Source: Spongorhabdus nitratireducens (GTDB lineage Bacteria > Pseudomonadota > Gammaproteobacteria > Pseudomonadales > Endozoicomonadaceae). From it: a DNA stretch of 64,000 bases. The stretch is taken from assembly GCA_947387575.1 (NCBI GenBank), contig CANDOC010000003.1, forward strand, positions 62,001 to 126,000, given 5' to 3'. Numbering within the stretch: the stretch's first letter is position 1; each line of letters starts with the position of its first letter. This document shows positions 9,051-17,635 of the stretch, piece after piece. Below the pieces are notes generated by a model, which was not told the origin of the DNA, made no database searches, and was given only the letters and a program-made list of their open reading frames with translations. Made by a program: the position numbers and the translations under genes.

Positions 9051-10463
9051 TCAGATATCAAGAACGTCTACAGCCGGAGCAGCCTGGGGGCTTACGGCGC
9101 GGACATATACGACACTGAATTGAGCCTTGGGGTCAAGTTCTACAGTCAATGGAGCAACCATACCTTCAGCAGTAATGGTCAGCTTGCCGTCTTTCGGCTT
9201 GCTGATGCGGGCCAGCTGGAAGTCTTTCGGCAGGCTGTTCCACATTCTCAGGTCGGCTCCGGTTGTCGCCATCTGGGCTACGGCACCGAGAATACCAGCC
9301 ACCTGGCTCTGGTCATTCAGCTGTTTCTGGGCAATGGTTTTCACTACTGCACGGGCTACTTCACGGCTCAGGATGTAAGGGAATTCGGCCTTGAACTCGG
9401 CTTTTACCACCCGATCCATTTCGGACAGGACTTCGGTAGAAGTACCGGCCACATTCAGTGCCGGATAGGCCTGATCACGCTCAACCAGTTTCGGCAAGGC
9501 GATACCGGTATATTTCACATTATTACTGAGCAGGAACACCGGCAGGTCAATCCGGAACTCTTCGCGCTTGGGCCCCAGACCATTTTCAAATACAACCCAG
9601 ACAGTAGGCTTCACTTTCTTGATAGACTTGCGACCTTTGCGCAGGGAGTCCGCCAAAGCCAGATCAGCCTTAGCTATCTTGTTACCGGTCATGGCCGCGG
9701 CACGCTGGAAGCTCTCATATGCCTTGCCAAAATCACTACGGCCCTGGGCATTCAGCATGAAAAACAGACCGTGCATGTAAGTGCTGAACGGATTGACATA
9801 ATCCTCATAGGCTTTCCACTCAGAGAAGTCGACGCCTTGTGAAGCCATGATTTTTTCCGCTTCACTCACACTTTTCTGAGTTTGCTCCGCTTTGTTCTTG
9901 TCTTCTGCTTCTTTTTGCAGTTCTTCTTTCTGCTTTGCAATCTTGTCTGCAAAGTCATTTGCTGCACGGCGCTGACGGTCATCCACCCGGTTCCACTCAA
10001 CCCGGGCATTGGCAACATCACCCTCGAACATAAAGTTCAGCGCCTTGTAGCTGTTGGCCATAATGCCGTCGTAATGAGCCTGCTCGTAGTCTGCCGCAGT
10101 ATCATTCAGCAGCATGCTGCCAATACCATCAACAGCCTTGCCGGCAACATCTTCAGTGTCTTCAGCTTTCATCAGGAATTCGGCATCATCAAAGAAAGCG
10201 GTGCTTTGCTTGTAGCTGCTCTTCATTCGCAGCAGGGCTCCCGCCTCAAGTGACCACAGCAGATCTTCTGCTTCTCCGGTCTTGGCATCAACTTCGGCTT
10301 CATTGATGGCCATTTCTACAGCGGCATCAAGCTCGCCACTGGTAATTTTCTGCTCGTAGTCGCCGTAGGTTTGATTCTGCATGACAGTGGTACAACCGGT
10401 CATAAAAGACACGGCAACACATACCGGCAGCAACCGGCTAACGGCCTGTTTGGTGTTAAACAT
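9051..10463 (-). CDS. COG3014-type lipoprotein
   Basis: 470-residue predicted lipoprotein and first gene of the operon. The signal ends in the lipobox MTGC at about residue 24. The following 250 residues are alpha-helical and TPR-like (repeated A-x-W/Y patterns: EWNRVDDRQRRAANDFADKI, then a Lys/Glu-rich coiled stretch at about residues 185-205, then FSTYMHGLFFMLNAQGRSDFGKAYESF). The C-terminal part (about 285-470) is beta-rich. This family commonly travels with the LpoB-like and CsgG-like genes seen here, but its biochemical role is not known to me. The next gene starts 14 bases downstream, consistent with one transcript. Confidence 0.75.
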   Translation of the reverse strand: MFNTKQAVSRLLPVCVAVSFMTGCTTVMQNQTYGDYEQKITSGELDAAVEMAINEAEVDAKTGEAEDLLWSLEAGALLRMKSSYKQSTAFFDDAEFLMKAEDTEDVAGKAVDGIGSMLLNDTAADYEQAHYDGIMANSYKALNFMFEGDVANARVEWNRVDDRQRRAANDFADKIAKQKEELQKEAEDKNKAEQTQKSVSEAEKIMASQGVDFSEWKAYEDYVNPFSTYMHGLFFMLNAQGRSDFGKAYESFQRAAAMTGNKIAKADLALADSLRKGRKSIKKVKPTVWVVFENGLGPKREEFRIDLPVFLLSNNVKYTGIALPKLVERDQAYPALNVAGTSTEVLSEMDRVVKAEFKAEFPYILSREVARAVVKTIAQKQLNDQSQVAGILGAVAQMATTGADLRMWNSLPKDFQLARISKPKDGKLTITAEGMVAPLTVELDPKAQFSVVYVRAVSPQAAPAVDVLDI

Positions 10464-10798
10464 GTTAATTCTGAAGTCCCTGTGTGTGGAATTATCAAAC
10501 GTACTGTGCTGGCTGATACTTGTGTCAGCTAATGGTTTTTATCCGAACGACATTGAGCATACTTTGCCCTGCAAATAACAGAGCAAACAGAAGAAAAAAT
10601 CAGACAGCCTTGTCATTTCGTTGTGTAACAGGTTGTTATTATATGTACTCAAATCCTGCAACAACAGTCGTAAATAATAACGCTTTCCGAAAGGTGACGG
10701 GTGAGATAAATCAAGGCTGGATAAAAGAATATATAGTTGTCTGGCAGCAACCCTGACCTTACAGGTATTACAACCGAACTATCCGGAAGATCAACAAC
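10464..10798. other. Intergenic region, no gene seen
   Basis: 335 bases between the COG3014 lipoprotein (leftward) and the small zinc-ribbon gene (leftward). It is AT-rich and must hold the promoter of the lipoprotein operon. I see no convincing coding frame or RNA here and could not fix a promoter with confidence. Confidence 0.4.
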
Positions 10799-10963
10799 TC
10801 AGGTTATAAACCCCTGCTCAGGTTTACTATCCGCCGGCCAGAAAAATATCTGCCCACACTCCGAGCACTGATACTTTTTTTCATTACGCCGGGTGATGTG
10901 TCGCTCCATAAAACTGCGATGAAGCCGGTATAACCGGGTTTCTTTATTGCAATGCTGGCACAT
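10799..10963 (-). CDS. Small zinc-ribbon protein (54 residues)
   Basis: Short frame starting at ATG 10963 with AGGAG nine bases upstream; a GTG three bases earlier is an equally good start. The protein carries two CxxC knuckles, CQHC at residues 2-5 and CSEC at 33-36, separated by a basic stretch rich in Arg and His (TRLYRLHRSFMERHITRR). That layout is a two-knuckle zinc ribbon, which usually binds nucleic acid or a partner protein. It ends FITstop after an acidic/Pro segment. No operon partner is evident; ilvD lies divergently to the right. Function unknown. Confidence 0.65.
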   Translation of the reverse strand: MCQHCNKETRLYRLHRSFMERHITRRNEKKYQCSECGQIFFWPADSKPEQGFIT

Positions 10964-10996
10964 CACCTCAAACTCCTGAGCCTGTAACGTTCAAAG

Positions 10997-11017
10997 ATAC
11001 TGCCCGAAACGCAGTAT
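10997..11017. repeat. Inverted repeat upstream of the zinc-ribbon gene
   Basis: Perfect 7-bp arms (10997-11003 and 11011-11017) with a 7-base spacer. The right arm contains a TATACT-like element read on the minus strand, so this may be an operator overlapping the promoter of the zinc-ribbon gene. Confidence 0.3.
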
Positions 11018-11057
11018 AGAAGAGAGCGTCAGTAATGGTTCAGGGAGCACCGACAAA

Positions 11058-11108
11058 ATGAACGTTTGGGTTTTAGGCCAACAGGCTGATACTATCCGAC
11101 TTGCCTGA
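11058..11108 (+). CDS. Possible leader peptide upstream of ilvD
   Basis: 16-codon frame (MNVWVLGQQADTIRLA) with AGGGAG ten bases before its ATG, ending 81 bases before ilvD. Five of 16 codons are for Val, Leu or Ile, as expected for a branched-chain amino-acid leader. A weak hairpin follows (about 11113-11137), but there is no T run, so classical attenuation is not shown. It may be chance. Confidence 0.22.
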   Translation: MNVWVLGQQADTIRLA

Positions 11109-11189
11109 TACTCAGAATATGTTGCCAACCATATCTGAACACAAAACAATGATAACGCCCTCCATAATAAGAAGTAGCTGAGAACGCCT

Positions 11190-13031
11190 ATGCCAGAATA
11201 TCGCTCCCGTAAATCGACATATGGCCGCAATATGGCAGGTGCCCGCGCACTGTGGCGCGCCACCGGCATGTCCGATGAGGACTTTCAGAAACCGATTATT
11301 GCTGTCGCCAACTCCTTTACCCAGTTTGTTCCCGGCCATGTTCACCTGAAAGATATGGGACAACTGGTCTGCCGTGAAATTGAAAGACATGGCGGTGTTG
11401 CCAAGGAGTTCAACACCATTGCCGTAGACGACGGCATCGCGATGGGACATGATGGCATGCTCTATTCCCTGCCCAGTCGGGATATTATTGCCGACTCGGT
11501 GGAATATATGGTCAATGCCCACTGTGCGGATGCTCTGGTCTGCATATCCAACTGCGACAAGATCACTCCCGGCATGCTAATGGCCGCCATGCGGCTGAAT
11601 ATTCCGGTGATTTTTGTTTCCGGTGGCCCGATGGAAGCCGGTAAAACCAAACTGGCCAAGCACAATCTTGATCTGGTTGATGCCATGGTGATTGCCGCTT
11701 CGGATGCCGATCAAGAGACCGTTGATGAATATGAACGTTCTGCATGTCCGACCTGTGGTTCCTGCTCCGGCATGTTTACCGCCAATTCCATGAACTGCCT
11801 GACTGAGGCACTGGGTCTGTCTCTTCCCGGCAATGGTTCCCTGCTGGCCACTCATGCTGATCGTAAGCAGCTGTTTCTGACCGCGGGTCAGCGAATTGTG
11901 GAAATTACCAAGCGTTATTACGAACAGAATGACGACAGGGTTCTGCCTCGCAATGTCGCCAGCTTCCGTGCGTTTGAAAATGCCATGAGCCTCGATATTG
12001 CCATGGGCGGTTCAACCAACACTATCCTGCACTTGCTGGCAGCAGCCCAGGAAGGTGAGATTGACTTCTCCCTCAAGGATATCGATCGGCTATCCCGCAA
12101 AGTGCCCCAGCTTTGTAAAGTCGCGCCCAATACCCAGAAGTATCATATGGAAGACGTACACCGCGCCGGTGGTGTAATGGGCATTCTGGGAGAGCTCTCC
12201 CGGGCAGGCCTGCTGCATATCGATGTTCCTACAGTTCACAGTGATTCTATGGAAGAAGCGCTTGCTCAGTGGGATATCCGGGTTACAGCTTCTGAAGAAG
12301 TAAAGACCATGTACAGTGCCGGACCTGCCGGTATTCGTACGACTGAAGCCTTCAGCCAGGCAACTCGCTGGCCTGATCTCGATCTGGATCGTGAAAACGG
12401 CTGTATCCGCAGCATTGAACACGCTTTCAGTCTCGAAGGTGGCCTTGCTGTACTGTTTGGAAATCTCGCAGAAGATGGCTGCGTCGTTAAAACCTCCGGA
12501 GTTGACGACGACAATCTGATATTTGAAGGCCCTGCACGCATCTGTGAAAGTCAGGATGATGCGGTTAAAGCCATTCTTAATGATGAAGTGCAGCCTGGCG
12601 AAGTCGTCATTGTCCGTTATGAAGGCCCAAGAGGTGGCCCCGGCATGCAGGAAATGCTGTATCCGACCAGCTATCTCAAATCTAAAGGGCTGGGCAAGGC
12701 ATGTGCATTACTGACGGATGGCCGCTTCTCCGGCGGAACCTCCGGCCTGTCTATTGGCCATGTTTCTCCGGAAGCTGCAGCCGGAGGCAATATCGGTCTG
12801 GTGGAAAATGGCGATCCGGTTGCCATTAATATTCCCCAGCGCAAGATCGAAGTGCAGCTTTCCGATGATGAACTGAGCCGGCGTCGCCAGCGCATGATCG
12901 CCCGCGGCAAGGCCGCATGGAGACCGGAAAACGAGCGTCCTAGACAGGTTTCAGTAGCGCTGAAAGCCTATGCCAAAATGGTTACCAGTGCTGACAAGGG
13001 AGCTGTGCGGGATTCCAGCCTGCTGGACTAA
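11190..13031 (+). CDS. ilvD: Dihydroxy-acid dehydratase IlvD
   Basis: Catalyses the dehydration of 2,3-dihydroxy-isovalerate and 2,3-dihydroxy-3-methylvalerate, the third common step of valine/isoleucine synthesis, in the cytoplasm. The length of 613 residues matches E. coli IlvD (616). Iron-sulfur ligands are visible in [12 protein letters not shown] (about residue 118) and in [19 protein letters not shown] (about residue 190), and the [12 protein letters not shown] loop is intact. The C-terminal swivel domain carries [14 protein letters not shown] and [12 protein letters not shown]. It stands alone, with no ilv neighbours. A tRNA-Leu gene with its own promoter follows 88 bases downstream. 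Confidence 0.97.
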   Translation: MPEYRSRKSTYGRNMAGARALWRATGMSDEDFQKPIIAVANSFTQFVPGHVHLKDMGQLVCREIERHGGVAKEFNTIAVDDGIAMGHDGMLYSLPSRDIIADSVEYMVNAHCADALVCISNCDKITPGMLMAAMRLNIPVIFVSGGPMEAGKTKLAKHNLDLVDAMVIAASDADQETVDEYERSACPTCGSCSGMFTANSMNCLTEALGLSLPGNGSLLATHADRKQLFLTAGQRIVEITKRYYEQNDDRVLPRNVASFRAFENAMSLDIAMGGSTNTILHLLAAAQEGEIDFSLKDIDRLSRKVPQLCKVAPNTQKYHMEDVHRAGGVMGILGELSRAGLLHIDVPTVHSDSMEEALAQWDIRVTASEEVKTMYSAGPAGIRTTEAFSQATRWPDLDLDRENGCIRSIEHAFSLEGGLAVLFGNLAEDGCVVKTSGVDDDNLIFEGPARICESQDDAVKAILNDEVQPGEVVIVRYEGPRGGPGMQEMLYPTSYLKSKGLGKACALLTDGRFSGGTSGLSIGHVSPEAAAGGNIGLVENGDPVAINIPQRKIEVQLSDDELSRRRQRMIARGKAAWRPENERPRQVSVALKAYAKMVTSADKGAVRDSSLLD

Positions 13032-13043
13032 AGCTACGGCTTG

Positions 13044-13071
13044 TTGCAACTCGCAGCTCTTTTGTTATACT
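13044..13071 (+). promoter_or_regulatory. Promoter of the tRNA-Leu gene
   Basis: TTGCAA (13044-13049) and TATACT (13066-13071) spaced by 16 bases, followed by a GC-rich stretch before the tRNA. This is the shape of a sigma-70 stable-RNA promoter with a discriminator suited to growth-rate control. The -35 is a 4/6 match. Confidence 0.65.
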
Positions 13072-13119
13072 GCCGCTGCTTCTGCGCAATGGCTCTGCCA
13101 CGCAGAGCCTCAAGATGAT

Positions 13120-13206
13120 GCCAGTGTGATGGAATTGGTAGACATGACGGATTCAAAATCCGTTGCCTTTGCGGGCGTGTCGGTTCGAGTCCGACCACTG
13201 GTACCA
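13120..13206 (+). tRNA. leuX: tRNA-Leu, anticodon CAA
   Basis: 87-base cloverleaf with encoded CCA end. The acceptor arm is GCCAGTG/CACTGGT (one terminal G-U), the anticodon loop is TTCAAAA (anticodon CAA, reading UUG), a long variable arm typical of Leu tRNA is present, and the T-loop is GGTTCGAGTCC. The symbol follows the E. coli tRNA of the same anticodon; function is clear, naming is by analogy. Confidence 0.95.
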
Positions 13207-13215
13207 TAAACAATC

Positions 13216-13251
13216 AAGCCTGAAGGGTTAATCACCACTTCGGGCTTTTTT
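13216..13251 (+). terminator. Terminator of tRNA-Leu
   Basis: 10-bp stem (13216-13225 with 13238-13247, one G-U pair), 12-base loop, then T run to 13251. It lies ten bases after the tRNA CCA. Confidence 0.9.
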
Positions 13252-13300
13252 GTGCCTGCCTGTTTTGCTTTACCCTTCCCCTGATACCAAAATTTAGCAA

Positions 13301-13477
13301 TCAATATAAATCGTTTGCCGCTTCGGTCCTTTGAGAAGTTATCAGAAAAGCTATGGCAGATAATGCGGTTTTACCGGGCATTTGTTGCAAGTTGTGCTTT
13401 TCAATTAACTTCTTTTCCCGGCGTTCCTTAATATTCTTTTCAAGCTTGCTCTGCTCGACGTCGTTTTTATCCATCAT
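13301..13477 (-). CDS. Possible small basic protein downstream of nhaD
   Basis: 58-codon frame starting MMDKNDVEQSKLEKNIKERR. The first half is a Lys/Glu-rich helix; the second (PGKTALSAIAFLITSQRTEA) is more hydrophobic. The same frame extends up to a TTG at 13549 that overlaps the nhaD stop, but that extension crosses a terminator-like hairpin, so the internal ATG is preferred. The ribosome site is weak. No family recognised; it may not be translated. Confidence 0.35.
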   Translation of the reverse strand: MMDKNDVEQSKLEKNIKERREKKLIEKHNLQQMPGKTALSAIAFLITSQRTEAANDLY

Positions 13478-13501
13478 ACTGCCCGATTTTACGTAAGTAA
13501 G

Positions 13502-13531
13502 TGATAAATAAAGGGCGCCATCAGACGCCCT
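13502..13531 (-). terminator. Probable terminator of nhaD
   Basis: Read leftward, 8-bp stem (13524-13531 with 13512-13519, one G-U) with a four-base loop, followed by an A/T run of which most are T. It begins 14 bases after the nhaD stop. Confidence 0.6.
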
Positions 13532-13545
13532 GTTTAATTCAACAA

Positions 13546-14793
13546 TCAACCATAAAGCTGATGTGCCAGCAGTAGAGTCAGCACATAGCCACAGGCGTAA
13601 CTGATAGTCAGCATGGGGACATATTTCAGATAGCTGACAAATGTCAGCTCCTTAATCTTGCTCATGGCAATAATGCCTGCCGCAGAGCCAATCACCAGCA
13701 GTGAGCCGCCTACACCTACGGCATAGGTCAGACCCAGCCATTCCGGCGTTGTCAGTTGAGGGTTTGCTTTGAGCAAGGCTGCGGTTAGCGGAACGTTATC
13801 CAGCAGCGCCGAGCCAGCTCCGGCAAAGAAGTTGGAGATATTCGGGTCAAAGCTGGCGTAGACCTGGGTCAGTAATTCCAGCGTGCCGATCTCCTTGAGC
13901 ATGCCAACAAGCAGCAGAATCCCCAGAAAGAACAGCAGCGTATCGAACTCGACCTGACGGATATATTCCAGCATTCGTAGCTCTTCCCTGTTGCTACGGA
14001 ACCAGTGCCCCACCAGAAACATGACTGACAATCCGGTAAGGAATGTCAGCACCGGAGGGATACTGAAGAAAACATTCATCGCCATAGTCATGATAATGGT
14101 GGTAAAGAAAATCGCCCCGATCACCAGATCAATGGTTTGAACCTGTCGCTTGATCGGCGTTGTACTCACCTCGCCTTTGGCACTCATTGAGAACAGCACT
14201 GCCAGCAACATCACACTGATTGCTGCCGGAAGCAGCAGAATCAGCAGCTCGGAAATTTTCAGGTGACCACCCAGAAAAATCATCAGTGTGGTCACATCGC
14301 CGGTAATAAGCGCGACGCCGCCCGAGTTCACCGCAAAGATAATCAGCACAGACATACGACGACGCATGCGCTTACTCAGCTCAAAGGTCGTTAACAGGCC
14401 GAGCGAAACCAGTGTTGCAGTTACGTTATCGCAGATGGCAGAAAGTACCAGAGAGAACAGAGCAACCTGAATCATCAGCATTCTGACAGTAACCTTTTGC
14501 GGAAAGAGCTTCTGTACCATCACCTGAATCATGCCTTTGGCATTCAAATAGGCAACAAAGGTCATGGTGGACATCAGAAACAGCCAGAGCGTGGCAATTT
14601 CCAGCAGGTTTTCATTGAGTTCGTGCTCAATAAGCTTTCCCTGTGACGGACTGTCTGCTGCAATAAACAGGGTTATCCAGGCAACACAACCAAAGAAAAG
14701 GGTCGTTTTCGCTTTATTAAGGTGGGTGACTTCCTCAAACACAATACTCAGCAGAGCCAGTACGGCGAGCGTAATCAGAAAAGCATGTAACAT
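13546..14793 (-). CDS. nhaD: Na+/H+ antiporter NhaD
   Basis: 415-residue inner-membrane protein of the ion transporter (IT) superfamily that exports Na+ (or Li+) in exchange for protons. About 11-12 membrane segments are visible. NhaD landmarks are present: FAVNSGGVALITGDVTTLMIF around residue 155, the SAICDNVTATL stretch around 118 with its conserved Asp-Asn, and GSALLDNVPLTAALL around 335 with the second Asp-Asn. This suits a marine or halotolerant cell. It is a single-gene unit: divergent from panB across 425 bases and closed by its own hairpin. Confidence 0.92.
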   Translation of the reverse strand: MLHAFLITLAVLALLSIVFEEVTHLNKAKTTLFFGCVAWITLFIAADSPSQGKLIEHELNENLLEIATLWLFLMSTMTFVAYLNAKGMIQVMVQKLFPQKVTVRMLMIQVALFSLVLSAICDNVTATLVSLGLLTTFELSKRMRRRMSVLIIFAVNSGGVALITGDVTTLMIFLGGHLKISELLILLLPAAISVMLLAVLFSMSAKGEVSTTPIKRQVQTIDLVIGAIFFTTIIMTMAMNVFFSIPPVLTFLTGLSVMFLVGHWFRSNREELRMLEYIRQVEFDTLLFFLGILLLVGMLKEIGTLELLTQVYASFDPNISNFFAGAGSALLDNVPLTAALLKANPQLTTPEWLGLTYAVGVGGSLLVIGSAAGIIAMSKIKELTFVSYLKYVPMLTISYACGYVLTLLLAHQLYG

Positions 14794-15218
14794 CTGGCAG
14801 TTTTCCCTTTGCCGAACAGAATTTTTGACTATTTTTGTTGAAATATCTGATTCAGAGCAGCAGGAATGAGTTCCACTCTTGGTTCCTCAAACCCGCTCAC
14901 GCCCCTCAAGACACACATAACATTGAGCTTTATGACGGCGCGGCGGAGTATAATCCACTTCAACAAATTCAAACACTGCATGCCGGATTTAATATCAAAG
15001 ATTTCGGACTACGTTTTAAATACCTGCCATCCCCCAAAATTCATCTACTTTTGACCATAAACCCCACAAAAAACAGGGTTTTACAATCCACGGCTCTTTG
15101 GATCGAATGAAAATTCCAATCTACACTCAAAATTAATAACAGCATTTCTCTTCTGGCCTGAATTTCCGGGTAGCTAGTCGTTGAGAGAATCAGTTACCTG
15201 ACCAGAAGGAATTAAAAG
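14794..15218. other. Divergent promoter region between nhaD and panB, no gene seen
   Basis: 425 bases between the nhaD and panB starts. Short open frames exist on the + strand but have no ribosome sites or recognisable products. The region is AT-rich, as expected for two promoters. An imperfect inverted repeat flanks the last 70 bases before panB (TTCTGG near 15151, CCAGAA near 15199). No known riboswitch core was recognised. Confidence 0.4.
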
Positions 15219-16088
15219 ATGTCCCGCCCTCCGGCACTCGTGCAGAAATTCAGACAGATAAAATCCAGTGGCAAAAAAATTGTGATCACAACTTCTTATG
15301 ACTACTGGAGTGCCCGTATTCTTTCCATGTGCGATATCGATGCGATCCTGGTAGGCGACTGTTCTACCATGGTAATGCATGGCCATGACAATACATTATC
15401 GGCGACTGTCGACAGTATTGCGGCCCATACCCGTGCTGTTTGCAAGGGTGCACCAGAGAAGTTTATTGTTGCCGCATTTCCGTTTCTTTCGACCCGAAAA
15501 GGGCTTGATCACGCCACAGAGATGGCCGACCGGTTATTAAAAGCCGGTGCTCAGGCAATTAAAATAGAAGGCGCAAAAATCAATCAGGCGGTGATTAAAC
15601 ACTTTATCGAATCAGGGATTCCTGTTGTTGGTCATATAGGCTTACAACCTTCCCAACACCATATGGTGGACGGATTCAGGGTGCAGGGAAAAACAGCTGA
15701 AGATGCTATCGAGATTCTGGATGAAGCCAAACTGATGGAGCAATTGGGCTGTTTTGCCGTCGTACTGGAAGCTGTCCCCCCGCATGTCGGCAAAATGGTA
15801 TCCGAGGCGCTGGAGATTCCGGTGATTGGTGTAGGTGCCGGCTTGCACGTCGACGGGCAGGCTTTGGTGCTACAGGATATGCTGGGGCTGACAGTAGATT
15901 TCAAACCGAAATTTGTCAGAAAGTATCTTGATGGGGCTCAGCTATTTGTTCATGCCATAAACCAGTTTGCCAAGGATGTCAGTTCAGGTGACTTCCCGGC
16001 AGAGCAGGAATGTTATCTTCCGGCCCAGAATGACGCTGTTGCCGCTGTCGAAAGTGAAAAATCTCAAGCAGTGGCAGGAGGGAAATAG
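15219..16088 (+). CDS. panB: PanB-like ketopantoate hydroxymethyltransferase, divergent active site
   Basis: Family enzyme of pantothenate synthesis (5,10-methylene-THF plus 2-oxoisovalerate gives ketopantoate). 289 residues, TIM-barrel pattern like E. coli PanB (264), with an extra 20-residue tail. Conserved: Asp47 in VGDC, HGHDNTL, Lys115 and Glu117 in KIEG, catalytic-base equivalent Glu184 in VLEAVP, IGVGAG. Changed: the Mg-ligand Asp84 of E. coli aligns with Ala86 (AAFPF instead of ADLPF) and Ser46 with Cys48. It stands alone with no panC or panD. AGAAGGAA lies eight bases before the ATG. It may be a weak PanB or a relative with another substrate; the symbol marks the family only. Confidence 0.75.
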   Translation: MSRPPALVQKFRQIKSSGKKIVITTSYDYWSARILSMCDIDAILVGDCSTMVMHGHDNTLSATVDSIAAHTRAVCKGAPEKFIVAAFPFLSTRKGLDHATEMADRLLKAGAQAIKIEGAKINQAVIKHFIESGIPVVGHIGLQPSQHHMVDGFRVQGKTAEDAIEILDEAKLMEQLGCFAVVLEAVPPHVGKMVSEALEIPVIGVGAGLHVDGQALVLQDMLGLTVDFKPKFVRKYLDGAQLFVHAINQFAKDVSSGDFPAEQECYLPAQNDAVAAVESEKSQAVAGGK

Positions 16089-16131
16089 CGTTATTACCTT
16101 CCGAGTCTAGTTATTTCAAACTCAACCAAAC

Positions 16132-16164
16132 GATAAAAGCCAGCGGTTCACGCTGGCTTTTATC
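16132..16164. terminator. Bidirectional terminator between panB and the NTF2-like gene
   Basis: Perfect 14-bp stem (16132-16145 with 16151-16164) around a five-base loop; A-rich on one side and T-rich on the other, so it can end transcription from both sides. Confidence 0.88.
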
Positions 16165-16171
16165 ATCCGTC

Positions 16172-16549
16172 TTATGCTTTTGCTTCGAAGTCATCTTCCC
16201 GCAGTTTGGCTGTTCCATCTGCCTGCAGCACCCACAACTCTTTATGGATAACACCTCCGGCCTTGTTCATTTTCCAGCCTGAAGACAGAATTGCAGAAGA
16301 GTCATCCAGAACGACAATTTCCGGCGAGATGTAATCGACATCGGAAAAGCCATCATCAATCAGCTGCTGCCAGAAAGCCTGGATTTCAGCTGTTCCGGTA
16401 AAGGTACCGAAAGGGCGGGCATACATCACAGCATCCGCTTCATACTGGGCAGCACAGCCTGCGGCATTACCACTGTTAAATGCGGCTTTCCATTCAGCAC
16501 TGGCTTTTTCAACAGCAGCAAGAACTACAGCACTCTGGTTATCGGTCAT
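16172..16549 (-). CDS. NTF2/SnoaL-like protein (DUF4440 type)
   Basis: 125-residue cytoplasmic protein from the ATG at 16549 (AGGAA nine bases upstream); a longer frame has no ribosome site. Pattern of the NTF2-like cone fold used by YybH/SgcJ-type proteins: an N-terminal helix (VEKASAEWKAAFNSGNAAGCA), then AVMYARPFGTFTGTAEIQAFWQQLI, then beta strands ending WVLQADGTAKLREDDF. Family members bind small ligands or act as isomerases, but the substrate cannot be told. It is divergent from the LysR gene 107 bases away and is a natural candidate target of it. Confidence 0.7.
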   Translation of the reverse strand: MTDNQSAVVLAAVEKASAEWKAAFNSGNAAGCAAQYEADAVMYARPFGTFTGTAEIQAFWQQLIDDGFSDVDYISPEIVVLDDSSAILSSGWKMNKAGGVIHKELWVLQADGTAKLREDDFEAKA

Positions 16550-16656
16550 GGGGTATTTCCTGAATGACGACGGGAATATGACACTTATAATAGAAGCCGG
16601 TTTTCCAATGAAAAACATGACAATAGCTAAAACACTGTTTAGATATACTGAACAAT

Positions 16657-17583
16657 ATGCTTGACTACCTGCGCCATATGGCAATTTTTGTCCGGATTAT
16701 TGATGCCGGCTCGGTTACTGCAGCTGCCGACTCCTTGAATCTTTCCAAGTCAGCTGTAAGCCAGCACCTGAAGCAACTGGAACATCAACTGGGTGTCGCT
16801 TTACTGAATCGCACAACGCGCCGTCAGATGCTCACACCGGCCGGAAGAAATTTTTACCAGCGCTGCAAAGCCATGACTGACCTTGGTCGGGAAGCCTGGG
16901 ATGAAGCACGGGAGGCTCATGAGATTGCAGCAGGTTCAATCCGCATCAGCGCCCCGCATGCCCTGGTCGAAAGCATTATTGCTCCGGCAATTGGCCGATT
17001 GGTATCACATCATAACCTGATAGAGCCCAAGCTACTGGTCAGTGACGCACGGGTGGATCTGATTGAAAATGATATTGATCTGGCAATCCGGGTTGGCGCT
17101 ATGCCATCCAGTAATTACCGGCAGCAACTGGCCGGGCATTTTGAGGAAATACTGTGTGCCAGCCCGGATTATCTGCAGAGGAATAATATAACGCCGCAAA
17201 CTATCGCCAGCCTTGCCCCTGACTGTGATTACATCGCCAACCACTGGCAGGGCCAAAATATCACTCATCAAGGTAAACACCGTAAGTCGGGTGATATTCT
17301 TAAACTGCACTTCAACGCCACCCGCCAGGCTAATACCCTGCCTGCGGTTATTGCCATGGCCTGTGCCGGAGCAGGCATTGCATTTATTCCCCGGTTTTTA
17401 TTCAAACCCTGCTTTGATGCAGGAAAGCTGGACTTTGTTTTACCAGAGCATGTATTCGCTTCAGTTCCGGTCTATGCTGTTCATACATTTAACAAGAAGC
17501 CGACAAAACTTGTCAGACTTGCAATTGAAGCGATAAAAGAAGAGATGAACGAATTATCTAGCCTGAAGAATGAATCAAAATGA
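16657..17583 (+). CDS. LysR-family transcriptional regulator (CrgA-like group)
   Basis: 308 residues. N-terminal winged helix-turn-helix at residues about 2-60 (MAIFVRIIDAGSVTAAADSL, then LSKSAVSQHLKQLEHQLGVALLNRTTRR), followed by an effector domain with SIRISAPHALVES and DLAIRVG motifs typical of the CrgA/AaeR-like subgroup. It starts with almost no ribosome site (ACAATATG). It is divergent to the NTF2-like gene and followed 52 bases later by a nitrilase-family amidase, so it likely controls one or both. Inducer unknown. Confidence 0.88.
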   Translation: MLDYLRHMAIFVRIIDAGSVTAAADSLNLSKSAVSQHLKQLEHQLGVALLNRTTRRQMLTPAGRNFYQRCKAMTDLGREAWDEAREAHEIAAGSIRISAPHALVESIIAPAIGRLVSHHNLIEPKLLVSDARVDLIENDIDLAIRVGAMPSSNYRQQLAGHFEEILCASPDYLQRNNITPQTIASLAPDCDYIANHWQGQNITHQGKHRKSGDILKLHFNATRQANTLPAVIAMACAGAGIAFIPRFLFKPCFDAGKLDFVLPEHVFASVPVYAVHTFNKKPTKLVRLAIEAIKEEMNELSSLKNESK

Positions 17584-17635
17584 TAAGAGGAATACCTTTC
17601 AAGCGAACAGATACAAAAATAAAAAGGATAACTTA

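Noticed and set aside
9036-9842. Plus-strand frame opposite the COG3014 lipoprotein
   Set aside because: Mirror of a real gene with a lipobox and an operon; its Gly/Gln/His-rich product resembles none.
13301-13549. 82-codon extension of the small ORF below nhaD
   Set aside because: Its first 24 codons cross a terminator-like hairpin and start at a TTG overlapping the nhaD stop; only the shorter version is kept, with low confidence.
14835-15110. 91-codon plus-strand frame upstream of panB
   Set aside because: No ribosome site, low-complexity product and no recognised family; lies in a promoter region.
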